Shown: positions 55,990 through 63,977 of the stretch, in pieces
Numbering within the stretch: position 1 is the first letter of the stretch
How the letters are laid out: each line of letters begins with the position of its first letter
Assembly: GCA_015231955.1 (NCBI GenBank)
Contig: JADGAN010000003.1
Location: 205,311-269,310 of the forward strand
DNA from: Oligoflexia bacterium
GTDB lineage: Bacteria; Bdellovibrionota; Bacteriovoracia; Bacteriovoracales; Bacteriovoracaceae
Reading direction: 5' to 3'
DNA length: 64,000 nt
The notes under the pieces: model-generated
Told to the model about the DNA's origin: nothing
The model's input: only the letters and a program-made list of their open reading frames with translations
Database searches by the model: none
Made by a program: the position numbers and the translations under genes

Positions 55990-56469
55990 ATGAAAACCAC
56001 ACGACCATTCGTACTCTTGTTTTTGGCACTGATAGCATCGACTGCTTCCATCTCCTCCTCCTCCTTTGCAGCAGCTAGTTTCTCTTCGCTTAGCGATCTA
56101 GATAATGCCTTGATTGAATCGTTTGGTATGGATGATGATGATGAGTCCTTGGAAGATCAAGCGAAAGCAAACGAGAGAGAAGCACTTATTCATCGGCGAA
56201 CCCCCAATTCCATCACCCCTTTTGATAAAAAACCAATACTGGTGGCAGAGGAGAGTAGTAGCAGTGGAGCTTCTGCCGAATCCAAAGCAGCAGTCAAATA
56301 TAAAGATTATGAGAAATTTGAATTTGATTCACTCGACGTCTCTGGAGATAACTCTAGCGAAGGACAAATCTCCATCACGGCCCGAGAGCAGAAAAAATTT
56401 AAAAATCCCTTACCGAAAAAGAAAAATTTCATTCGTGAAACCAGGCAAGGCATTGCGAATATGAAGTAA
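55990..56469 (+). CDS. Small secreted protein of unknown function
   Basis: Signal peptide (PFVLLFLALIASTASISSSSFA) and a short acidic, probably disordered mature chain with a DDDDESLED stretch and a basic end (KKFKNPLPKKKNF). It is the last gene of the barrel/TPR operon, followed by a terminator. The charged, flexible character suggests a linker or assembly factor; no family recognised. Confidence 0.65.
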   Translation: MKTTRPFVLLFLALIASTASISSSSFAAASFSSLSDLDNALIESFGMDDDDESLEDQAKANEREALIHRRTPNSITPFDKKPILVAEESSSSGASAESKAAVKYKDYEKFEFDSLDVSGDNSSEGQISITAREQKKFKNPLPKKKNFIRETRQGIANMK

Positions 56470-56569
56470 CCACTCTGCATTGCTCTCCATGACAACTCCG
56501 GCCCCAACCTCTGAGGGGATGTGGGTTCCCAGTGACTAACTTTAGTAAAGACAATACAACTTGCGCACC

Positions 56570-56592
56570 ATCATCCGGGGATGATTTTTTTT
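56570..56592 (+). terminator. Intrinsic terminator of the barrel/TPR operon
   Basis: ATCATC-CGGG-GATGAT stem-loop (6-bp stem, extendable by a C-G pair) followed by eight T residues, 100 bp after the last gene of the operon. Confidence 0.8.
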
Positions 56593-56698
56593 CCTATAAA
56601 ATCGATTTCACTTCTCTAGTATCCATTTTTGATGAATAGGGAAGTGCCTATTTTCATTGATGCATTCCTCTGCCGTAAGTCTGCTGGCACATAATACT

Positions 56699-57433
56699 TT
56701 AATGATTATCTGAAAAAAATGAGAATGGAGAGGAAGAACACGCGTCTTTCTTGTTAATCAGAGGAACCTCATTGGGAAGAGGACAAACACCTTCGTCTTT
56801 ACATTTCCGATACTTATCCTGAGCTTCGAAAAACTTGGCCTGCGAAGTTTTCAAATCTTCTGCACTATAAGGCCACTTTCTGGATTCCATAATTTTAGCA
56901 GCAGATGCTCGCTCTTTTTCTGTTTTCTTCTTTGAATACTCTTTGTAATTTTTATCCGCCAATTGCTGATGACGTTTGGTTTTTTGAGTCTCATTATAGA
57001 GATAATCTAGACGCTCTTTTTGCTCATTGGCCTTAAATTGATCAACCAGCACCGCTGGTGCATCATACTTGTAAGGGATTTCACTCGATTTCAAAGGAGT
57101 TTCTCCATAGACCAATCGTTGATTTCTTCCTTTCTCTCCATCGGCCATAAACATCGTATCTTGTGCCCCACCCGGAGGAGTTCCCCCTTGTTGTGTCCCC
57201 ATATTTCCCTTCGCTGCACACCCCACAATCACATGTCCATCAACAATGCTCCTATAAAGCGAACACACCGATTCCAGAGGCGCAAGAACACCATACGCTC
57301 TTACTTCTTCTCCATACATTTTCTGACATGTTTGAAAGGGCAAAAACTTTTCTGTTTCTTCTTCACCGGCGAGAAGATCTCTACCTATAAAAGCAATGAT
57401 TACCAATAACCCAACGTTTAAGAATTTTTTCAT
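56699..57433 (-). CDS. Secreted protein of unknown function
   Basis: Signal peptide (MKKFLNVGLLVIIAFIGRDLLA), then a Cys-containing N-terminal part (FQTCQKMYGEEV, LESVCSLYRSIVDGHVIVGCAAKG), a Gly/Pro patch (QQGGTPPGGAQD) and a charged helical region (NETQKTKRHQQLADKNYKEY). No family recognised. It is transcribed alone in an orphan-rich stretch. Confidence 0.65.
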   Translation of the reverse strand: MKKFLNVGLLVIIAFIGRDLLAGEEETEKFLPFQTCQKMYGEEVRAYGVLAPLESVCSLYRSIVDGHVIVGCAAKGNMGTQQGGTPPGGAQDTMFMADGEKGRNQRLVYGETPLKSSEIPYKYDAPAVLVDQFKANEQKERLDYLYNETQKTKRHQQLADKNYKEYSKKKTEKERASAAKIMESRKWPYSAEDLKTSQAKFFEAQDKYRKCKDEGVCPLPNEVPLINKKDACSSSPFSFFSDNH

Positions 57434-57993
57434 ACCAAGGCCACTCCTAAATTCATCCCTTTATCACCTCTCAAAAGCACTATTTTAGCACACTTTTACT
57501 CTCATCATCGCTTCTTCTCATTTTTTTGCCTCTCCTACCCAGGCACACCACCTCAATACCCCAATTGAGGGCCACTCAATAAATTTTTTTTACAAAAATA
57601 GAGTGCTCGGGCGAGCTTTAGAGTTAGTTGAGATCGAGGCATCGTCAATCGAAGTATTACCCCGAATGGATATTTAATTGTTAGTATGTTCTCTAAAACA
57701 GGGCCAGAGAAATGCAGTAGATTGCCTATTTCTCAATACTCCGATGCCGATTTGAAAGCGCTTTTTGAAAAGTACTTCGCGAAAATAAGATGCTATGAGT
57801 ACACACACAGCATTCCATGGGACTCAACTCAAAATTTCGTTTATTGCGATGACGATCAAAAAGGAAGCTGGCATTAGATGCTGGCACCAGAAGCGAATCA
57901 ATTTTTTTCGAAGAAGCTGAAGTGGAATAGCTGACAGCTATTCAGCTGATAGCATCTGGATGAAAGTTGATGGTTGAAGGGAGTGAGCAGTTA
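57434..57993. other. Gene-poor stretch with repeat debris
   Basis: 560 bp with no convincing gene. It holds a small open frame at 57686-57877, a GCTGGCACCAG-like trace of the GTGCCAGCC element near 57880, a CAGCTATTCAGCTGATAGC palindromic patch and the diverged right half of the 106-bp palindrome running into the next gene's stop codon. Confidence 0.5.
57686..57877 (+). CDS. Doubtful small ORF or gene remnant
   Basis: 63 codons beginning MFSKTGPEK and containing DADLKALFEKYFAKIRCYE. No ribosome site, signal or family recognised. The neighbouring repeat debris suggests it may be a leftover of a longer gene. Listed only as a possibility. Confidence 0.2.
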   Translation: MFSKTGPEKCSRLPISQYSDADLKALFEKYFAKIRCYEYTHSIPWDSTQNFVYCDDDQKGSWH

Positions 57994-57994
57994 C
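57949..57994. repeat. Diverged half copy of the 106-bp palindrome
   Basis: Matches the right arm of the unit at 19755-19860 from TAGCATC to GAGTGAGCAGTTAC with several substitutions, and ends exactly at the stop codon (57994-57996, minus strand) of the next gene. Confidence 0.65.
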
Positions 57995-58989
57995 TAATTT
58001 TTTTTGAAAGAGAATATTCTGCGGACATCAGAGTAAAGAGAGATATGAGGTTCTTTTTCGCCGGTTGGACAGTTATTAAAAAAAATTTCTTCCGCCATGT
58101 CTGGAGTGAACTGATCCCTCAAAGCAGCTTTATGGATTTCATAAAAATCATGCATTCTTATTCTTTCGTCCTGTAATACTAATCGACTTTTCTCTGCCGG
58201 AGAATTCCTGTTTCTTCTATAGACAAACCACCCTTGTGGACTATAAGCAAATAATCCTTCCGTATTACATTGTTCTTGAAAATCTAGTGTTATTTTATAT
58301 TCCTCACGCATACTCTTGGTAAATGCTTGAAGCTCAGGATCTCTTAAGTTATAGATGGCCGTTTCCTTTGGAAGATCCACTGCAAGCAGTGAACTATTCT
58401 CTCTGTTGCTTGCATATTCTATGGAGTGGAATGGACTTTTTGCAAGATAGAAGCCAGCACCAGCTTTCATTTCTCCAAAATTATCCTTTCCTGGAATAAA
58501 ACTTCTTTCTAGATACTCTTTTTCATATTTAATATCTCCCCAGCGGTAATAAGAATGGAATTCATCATTTTTTCTGTGCTTCGATGTAAATTTTTTTAAT
58601 GTCTCTTCATAAATTTGGCACTTCTCTAAAAATTTATTCCACCCACCATGGATCCCGGAGGAAATACTAAATTTTTTTAGAGCAGATAGCGTATTCAAAA
58701 AATTTGAATCATACAGTTTTTCAATTAATTTAACCCTCTCATTTATATCATTTAAAGGAGGCACAAGAGCGTGAAGTTTTTCGCATATCTTTTTCTTCGT
58801 CAAAGATTCTTCGGTTTCTATCTCAGTAAGCTGTTCTATATATTCTCTTGTATTTTGGTTTAATTTCTGTAAAACATCACCTTCCAAAAAAGAACAGTCT
58901 TCGTCAGCTCCTCTTGCAAGAAAAGGGAAAAATATCAATATCAATAAGATGAAAGATCGGTAATCATTCCAATTAGTTAATAAAAACAT
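57994..58989 (-). CDS. Secreted protein with possible ADP-ribosyltransferase-like motif
   Basis: Signal peptide (FILLILIFFPFLARG) and an N-terminal helical region with Glu/Lys heptad-like character (~30-140). A segment follows with HSYYRWGD (145-152) and GAGFYLAKSPFHSIEYA (176-192), then LLAVDL. This spacing resembles the H-Y core of PARP/ART folds (H-G-T ... G-x-G-x-Y-F-A-x-x-x-x-x-S-x-x-Y). No catalytic Glu can be assigned with confidence. GAAGGGAA precedes the ATG. If real it could be an exported toxin or effector; otherwise it is an orphan secreted protein. Confidence 0.6.
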   Translation of the reverse strand: MFLLTNWNDYRSFILLILIFFPFLARGADEDCSFLEGDVLQKLNQNTREYIEQLTEIETEESLTKKKICEKLHALVPPLNDINERVKLIEKLYDSNFLNTLSALKKFSISSGIHGGWNKFLEKCQIYEETLKKFTSKHRKNDEFHSYYRWGDIKYEKEYLERSFIPGKDNFGEMKAGAGFYLAKSPFHSIEYASNRENSSLLAVDLPKETAIYNLRDPELQAFTKSMREEYKITLDFQEQCNTEGLFAYSPQGWFVYRRNRNSPAEKSRLVLQDERIRMHDFYEIHKAALRDQFTPDMAEEIFFNNCPTGEKEPHISLYSDVRRIFSFKKN

Positions 58990-59531
58990 CTAAGTTCCCT
59001 TCATTTATTTGAAATGCATGGATACTACTCAAAATAACAGATCCTTTTGGTCTATAGGAATTTGATATTTTCCTCTACGGCCTTTGAAATATGAATCACC
59101 ACCATATTTCACTCGTGCAATAACTTTATTATAATATTTTTTTGTATAATGGATTATAAGAAAAATAAGCCGTCCTATCTTAAATCAACATTTCTACTCG
59201 ACTTATCTGGTTAAATAGTAAATTAAATTAGTCTAAAGCCGATAATATATGGGTTTATTTGTTAATGCCGGAGATCAATGGCGCTAACTTAAGCATAATC
59301 AACTTCGATCATAAGACCGACCATTTATATTTAAGAAGCCTTTACCTTGGTTGACCATTGAGACAGAGCAGGCATTATAACAAAACAGTGCCTTCGTAGA
59401 GAAGAAATTCACTTTTTCGACAGAGTGAATGGAATGGATAAAAACACTCACACAATCTAATTAATGAGATTGTGTGTACAAATGGTCTACCTTTGCGAGA
59501 TTTTCTTAGTAAACGTATAGGGGACTTAATT
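58990..59531. other. AT-rich non-coding region upstream of IS remnant
   Basis: About 540 bp with no supported gene. AT-rich runs occur at 59130-59165. Around 59268 the sequence GGAGATCAATGGCGCTAACTTAAG could be the eroded left end of the IS4-type element that follows, and broken reading frames between 59340 and 59530 look like decayed N-terminal transposase sequence. No tRNA or terminator recognised. Confidence 0.45.
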
Positions 59532-60051
59532 ATGAATGAATTACCAGATCATAGGGAGAGAGTACATACTCCAGAAGTAACTTTTTGGGATTGATATATG
59601 AGTCATTAGATCCTCAGCGTTCTCTGAGAAAAGCTGTGATTAGAAATAATTCCGATCGTGTTTCAATGGGAAAGGAACCAGCTTTCATGAATACAGCAGC
59701 ATATTCCAAAGCAAGAGGGAGATTGCCAGTAGAAGTTATCTCTCAGGCATCTAAAATGGTAGCAGTTGAATCTCAGGCTGCTGTGCCCTGAGAAATCTAA
59801 AAGAAACAATGGGAATGGATCATTTGCATGTTCAATCTCCAGAAATGGTAAAAAAACTCTTGTGGTCTTATCTTATGGCATTTAATTCAGTAAGATGGTA
59901 CATGGCAAATGCAGTAATTCTAGGCAAAACTAGACCGGAAAATATTAGCTTTAAAGCGTTTTATCAAATGCTCACTGTTAAAGTAGGAAAAAGAGGAGGC
60001 AGGATGGAACCTAGATCAGTAAAGAAAAGAGCAAACTCAATGCTTAAGTGA
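59532..60051 (+). pseudogene. IS4-family transposase remnant with frameshifts and internal deletion
   Basis: Pieces of one transposase in order: RVHTPEVTFWD (ends at a stop), then in another frame LIYESLDPQRSLRKAV and NTAAYSKARGRLPVEV, which is the IS4 N-terminal A-Y-x-K-A-R-x-R-L-P motif. It then jumps to the C-terminal end: TMGMDHLHVQSPEMVKKLLW and KVGKRGGRMEPRSVKKR, matching the IS4 'R-x-G-R-x-E-P-R-x-V-K-R-R' tail. The whole DDE catalytic middle is missing and at least two frame changes occur. It cannot encode an active enzyme. Its last bases overlap the start of the acyltransferase gene. Confidence 0.8.
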
Positions 60052-61193
60052 GTACAATTGATATGTATTATATCTATCTAACTCTTCCACAAAATATTTT
60101 AATTATTTTTCCAGCACTTTTGGTGTTATTAATACCTGCTATTAACCGCAGATATTTTTTTTGCACCGATGTTAATGTAGTTGCCGCTAAATTGCCCAAG
60201 TCAAAACATATTGGTGTCGAAGATGCTAGATATCAATTTTATGATTTTTTAAAAGGCATAGGGATGTTGGCGGTAGTCGCTATCCATGTGACTTACATTT
60301 ATAAAAACAATATAGTGCTATATAATAGAGAGAACAGCTATTATCATGTAAATAATTTTATTAACAATTTCTCTCGTTTTACAATTCCCTTCTTCCTGCT
60401 TATTTCCGGCATTTTGTTAAGACCGTTTGCTATGCAGAAAGTGGCAATATATGATTTCTACAAAAAAAAGTTACTAAGACTGATTCCCCCATATATTTTG
60501 TGTGTAATAGCTATTCATTGGGATAAGCCTATTTCTGAGATATGGTCACTGGGAATTACTGGTAAGGCAGATGTTCCCTACTACTTTATGCTTGTGCTAT
60601 TCCAATGTTATTTTTTATACCCACTGCTTTTGTTTCTTAAAAAAACACCCAGATTTACCTTGAATATAATTTTAATAATTTCTGTGGTGTCGGCCATATA
60701 CCCTTACTTTTGGAATCTGTATGAATTTCCATTATGCTTAAAATATTTATTCTTTTTTGCTTATGGTGCTTATGCTCGAGAATATTTTATCAATTATGAA
60801 AAAAGTAAAAATATTGATTTTTGGGTATGGATATTTTTTATAATTTACTATTTAAGTTATATTTTATTTTTTTCAAATTATTATTATAATACAAGATTCT
60901 TTTGGGGGCCGGCCGCTTTTCATCTTGTTTTTTATTTTCGAGATTTCATTATTAATTTTAAAATTGCCAATAGATTTTTTAGTTTTATTGGCAAATTTAG
61001 TCTATGGATTTTCTTAATTCATTATCAAATACTGCTTATGTTTAAAAAATATTTTGAGCAAATGGATTACAGTTTTTACATGCAGCAGCTATATGCTTTG
61101 CTTGCAACATTTTTTGTAAGCGTGATAATTTCTTGTTTGCTGGACTTAGGCTATAGTAAAATAAGCAGGCCATTCTTAAAAAGGAATATTTAG
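60048..61193 (+). CDS. Acyltransferase family 3 membrane protein
   Basis: About ten transmembrane helices with the family start FYDFLKGIGMLAVVAIHVTYI (His as catalytic residue) and FTIPFFLLISGILL. These enzymes O-acetylate surface sugars or lipids. The gene is clearly more AT-rich than its neighbours and abuts a transposase remnant, which suggests acquisition. The GTG at 60048 overlaps the remnant; an ATG at 60063 is an alternative. An N-terminal hydrophobic segment of ~25 residues precedes the conserved core. Confidence 0.85.
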   Translation: MSTIDMYYIYLTLPQNILIIFPALLVLLIPAINRRYFFCTDVNVVAAKLPKSKHIGVEDARYQFYDFLKGIGMLAVVAIHVTYIYKNNIVLYNRENSYYHVNNFINNFSRFTIPFFLLISGILLRPFAMQKVAIYDFYKKKLLRLIPPYILCVIAIHWDKPISEIWSLGITGKADVPYYFMLVLFQCYFLYPLLLFLKKTPRFTLNIILIISVVSAIYPYFWNLYEFPLCLKYLFFFAYGAYAREYFINYEKSKNIDFWVWIFFIIYYLSYILFFSNYYYNTRFFWGPAAFHLVFYFRDFIINFKIANRFFSFIGKFSLWIFLIHYQILLMFKKYFEQMDYSFYMQQLYALLATFFVSVIISCLLDLGYSKISRPFLKRNI

Positions 61194-61325
61194 AGTGTGC
61201 CTCAGAAAAGAGAAAATGCTCTCTGCGGCATCTGAGATCCAAAAAAACCTTCTCACCCATAAAATCTTTTGCTATGTTAAGCGCCTAATCATAATCACCC
61301 GTGATCGCTTAATGAGTTTATCGAT

Positions 61326-62102
61326 ATGCCGTGTTTTCAATATGCACTAGTTATTCCCTACTATAATGAACGCCCGCGTATTAACTATAGCGTGGAAACC
61401 CTCTTGGCCTTCTTAGTAGAAAAGCGTGATATTGAAATTATCTATGTTAACGATGGCTCTAATGATGATAGTGAAAACGCTTTGAAAAATAAACTCAGTG
61501 CTCACTCTCTCTATAAAGCGCTCATCGCCCAAGATCGCAATATTCATTTTCGCTTTCTTTCGGTTCCAGATGGCATCAATTTAGGAAAGGGTGGGGCGAT
61601 TCGTGAAGGCGTGCTGGCGGCCACGGCCCCTTTTATCTTCTATACCGATTTTGATTTAGCGATCTCCTTGCATGAAACAGAGAAATTTCTTGAGGTGATT
61701 CACACGCTTCCGGATTCTCGGGGGATTGTGGTGGCTTCGCGGCGGCAAAAATCGGCAATCTTAAAAAATCAATCCATTCTTCGCAAGGCCTTTGGAAAAA
61801 TTTTCAACAAACTTATGAAATTCATCATCGATCTTCCCATTAGCGATACTCAGTGCGGATTTAAAATGATGGATCAAAAAAGTGCTCAGCAAATTTTCAC
61901 CCACTTAAACATCAAAGGCTTTGCTTTTGATGTGGAGATTTTAAAGCGGGCGCTACTCTTAGGTATTCCTGTGCGTGAGCGAGGAGTGGAAATTTTTTTT
62001 GATGATCAATACTCTACCGTTAATATTTATCTTGATCCTTTAAAGATGCTTTTTGATCTTTGGAAATTTAAACGCTCTCTAAGGAAAGATTCATGCCCAT
62101 AA
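61326..62102 (+). CDS. Polyprenyl/dolichyl-phosphate glycosyltransferase (GT2)
   Basis: GT-A enzyme of the DPM/Alg5 type that loads a sugar on a lipid phosphate. LVIPYYNERPRINYSV, IIYVNDGSNDDS, the GKGGAIREGV block, YTDFDLA (DxD) and DTQCGFKMM are diagnostic of the dolichyl-phosphate beta-glucosyltransferase group. No membrane helices are visible. It overlaps the following DUF2079 gene by 10 bp, suggesting that the lipid-linked sugar is used by that membrane protein. Confidence 0.88.
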   Translation: MPCFQYALVIPYYNERPRINYSVETLLAFLVEKRDIEIIYVNDGSNDDSENALKNKLSAHSLYKALIAQDRNIHFRFLSVPDGINLGKGGAIREGVLAATAPFIFYTDFDLAISLHETEKFLEVIHTLPDSRGIVVASRRQKSAILKNQSILRKAFGKIFNKLMKFIIDLPISDTQCGFKMMDQKSAQQIFTHLNIKGFAFDVEILKRALLLGIPVRERGVEIFFDDQYSTVNIYLDPLKMLFDLWKFKRSLRKDSCP

Positions 62103-63592
62103 AAGTAACTAAAATTTTTGCACTCTTACTGATCACTATATTCCCTCTCATCATCCTGCTTTCAAACCTCAAACGTTTTTACTACTCTTGCATTAATGCC
62201 AACGATTTTTCAATCTACCAACAGGCCTTTTACGAAATTGCTGCTGGAGTCTCTTGGAATCCCTATATCTCCATTCGTAACCTCCATATCTTAAGTGATC
62301 ACATCGATCCTGCGATCTATCTCGCCGCACTCTTTGTTAAAATTTTTGGTTTTAATGGTTATGCCATCATCACCTTTGAATGGCTCTGGTATGTGGGAGT
62401 GTTTGCGGCCATCTTTTTTCTGGGGCGAGAGTTTCTCTTTAGCGCTCTCCTCATCGTTTTCTCACGTGCGCTTCTCGATGGGCTAGAGTTCCCCATTCAC
62501 CCAACCACCTGGTCCATGCTGCCCTCCTTGCTTCTCTTCTACTTTATTGCTCAAAAAAAAGAGGCAGAAAACCTGTGGTGGATTTTAGCTTGTGCCTTCT
62601 CGCTTTGCCTCTTTCGTGAAATCTATCCCTTTATGATGATTGCTCTGGGATGTTTTTACTGCTTTAAAAAAGCGTGGAAACACACAGTAGGCCTTTGGTT
62701 AATTGGTCTAGGATTTTCCTTCCTCTATTTTGTTGTACGGCCTAAAGTTTTAGGTCCCACCATTCAATATGGACAAGGAGTGGTGCATACTCTGCTTAGC
62801 GAACACATCTTCTACTTTTGGCGTGCACTTACTACGGCAAATATCCCGCTTAAAAATTTTGTTCCGCTACTCTTCCCTCTTGCACTGATCCTCTACTGGG
62901 AACGAACAAAAGAGCGCCAAAGCTGGCGTACGCTCCTTCATCACCCCATCACTGCCGCCCTCTTCTTTATCTCTCCGATGCTGCTCCTGCATATTCTTGC
63001 AAACTACTTTGTTCATCACCACACCATTCCCATGGTGGTGCCTTTTTTAAGCATCATCATCTTTTCGCCTCTTCCCTTACAATTGCGTGCGCATAAACGC
63101 GCGACGATCTTGATTTCCATCATTCTCTTTACTTTCATTTTCACTAGCTCCTCTCGTTACACGAAGATGGTTAAGGTTCTGGCCTCAAATGTTTCCCAAT
63201 GTGAAATGAGCAAAGAGAAAAAAGAAAATCTTCGTGCGTTCCAACTCTTCCTAAAAGAGAAGACCCAACTCTATCAAGGAACAGAGAACGCTATCACCAC
63301 CTCTGGTGTTGTCCCCCCACTACTCGCTCCTCGCATGCAACTCTATCAAATCACCGACGTCACCAAAATTCTTCCGGCCTTTGACTACCTCATCATGGAA
63401 AAAAAAGCTGCTGGTGATATTTATCCCCTCACTTGGCAGGAGCACCAAGTAATCGAAGAGCATTGTAAAAAACAAGCAAGCGCTCTCCTCTTCGAAAATC
63501 GCCACTATCTTCTCTTGAAAGGGCCCATCACCGATGCTTGCCTTGGCATTCGCAAACGCTGGCCCCTAGAGACCGCCCTCCTCCCCCAGTAG
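62093..63592 (+). CDS. DUF2079 polytopic membrane protein
   Basis: Multi-pass membrane protein. DFSIYQQAFYEIAAG and LSDHIDPAIYLAALFVKIFG are the conserved first-loop features of DUF2079, a GT-C-like family. Acidic residues of that loop would be the candidate active site for transfer from a polyprenyl-phosphate sugar made by the coupled GT2. Its acceptor is unknown. The TAG stop is directly fused to a GTGCCAGCC half element. Confidence 0.8.
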   Translation: MPIKVTKIFALLLITIFPLIILLSNLKRFYYSCINANDFSIYQQAFYEIAAGVSWNPYISIRNLHILSDHIDPAIYLAALFVKIFGFNGYAIITFEWLWYVGVFAAIFFLGREFLFSALLIVFSRALLDGLEFPIHPTTWSMLPSLLLFYFIAQKKEAENLWWILACAFSLCLFREIYPFMMIALGCFYCFKKAWKHTVGLWLIGLGFSFLYFVVRPKVLGPTIQYGQGVVHTLLSEHIFYFWRALTTANIPLKNFVPLLFPLALILYWERTKERQSWRTLLHHPITAALFFISPMLLLHILANYFVHHHTIPMVVPFLSIIIFSPLPLQLRAHKRATILISIILFTFIFTSSSRYTKMVKVLASNVSQCEMSKEKKENLRAFQLFLKEKTQLYQGTENAITTSGVVPPLLAPRMQLYQITDVTKILPAFDYLIMEKKAAGDIYPLTWQEHQVIEEHCKKQASALLFENRHYLLLKGPITDACLGIRKRWPLETALLPQ

Positions 63593-63610
63593 TGCCAGCC
63601 GACTTTTTTT
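63592..63610. repeat. GTGCCAGCCGACTTTT element, half copy
   Basis: GTGCCAGCCGACTTTTTTT begins at the last base of the DUF2079 stop codon. Same sequence as at 25063 and in the arms of 25898-25962. Confidence 0.8.
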
Positions 63611-63623
63611 CAAAGTAAAAAGT

Positions 63624-63746
63624 GCGCTACTCAAACGTTTTCAACAACCTGAAGGCACTGTTGGAATCATCACCCAAGAAGAAGCAGAACTCTTAAGAGG
63701 ACATTGGAGCAAGATAGGTTTCAATCACAACTTATTGGCCCACTAG
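63624..63746 (+). pseudogene. Possible gene fragment
   Basis: An open frame without a start codon reads ALLKRFQQPEGTVGIITQ, then EEAELLRGHWSKIG and ends at TAG. Codon choice and residues look protein-like, yet it begins in repeat sequence, so it may be the decayed 3' end of a displaced gene. Family unknown. Confidence 0.3.
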
Positions 63747-63783
63747 ATTTTGAACTGCTCTCTCATAACTGGATAAAAATTTC

Positions 63784-63883
63784 GTAACTGCTCACACCCC
63801 TCAACCTTCACCTCTCAACCAAATGCTGTTAGCTAAGCAACTTTCAGCATCCGGTAGAGGGTAGATGGCTGAAGGGTGTGAGC
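63784..63883. repeat. 106-bp near-palindromic repeat, copy 2
   Basis: Identical over 100 bp to 19755-19854. The final six bases differ (TAATGG instead of AGTTAC), so the outer terminus is lost on the right. Confidence 0.9.
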
Positions 63884-63977
63884 TAATGGAATGGACTCGC
63901 CTCTTTTAAATACGGCATCTAAGTGCCAGAATAGTAAAAAAACTAATTTATTATTCACATTAAAAAAGGACGAATCC

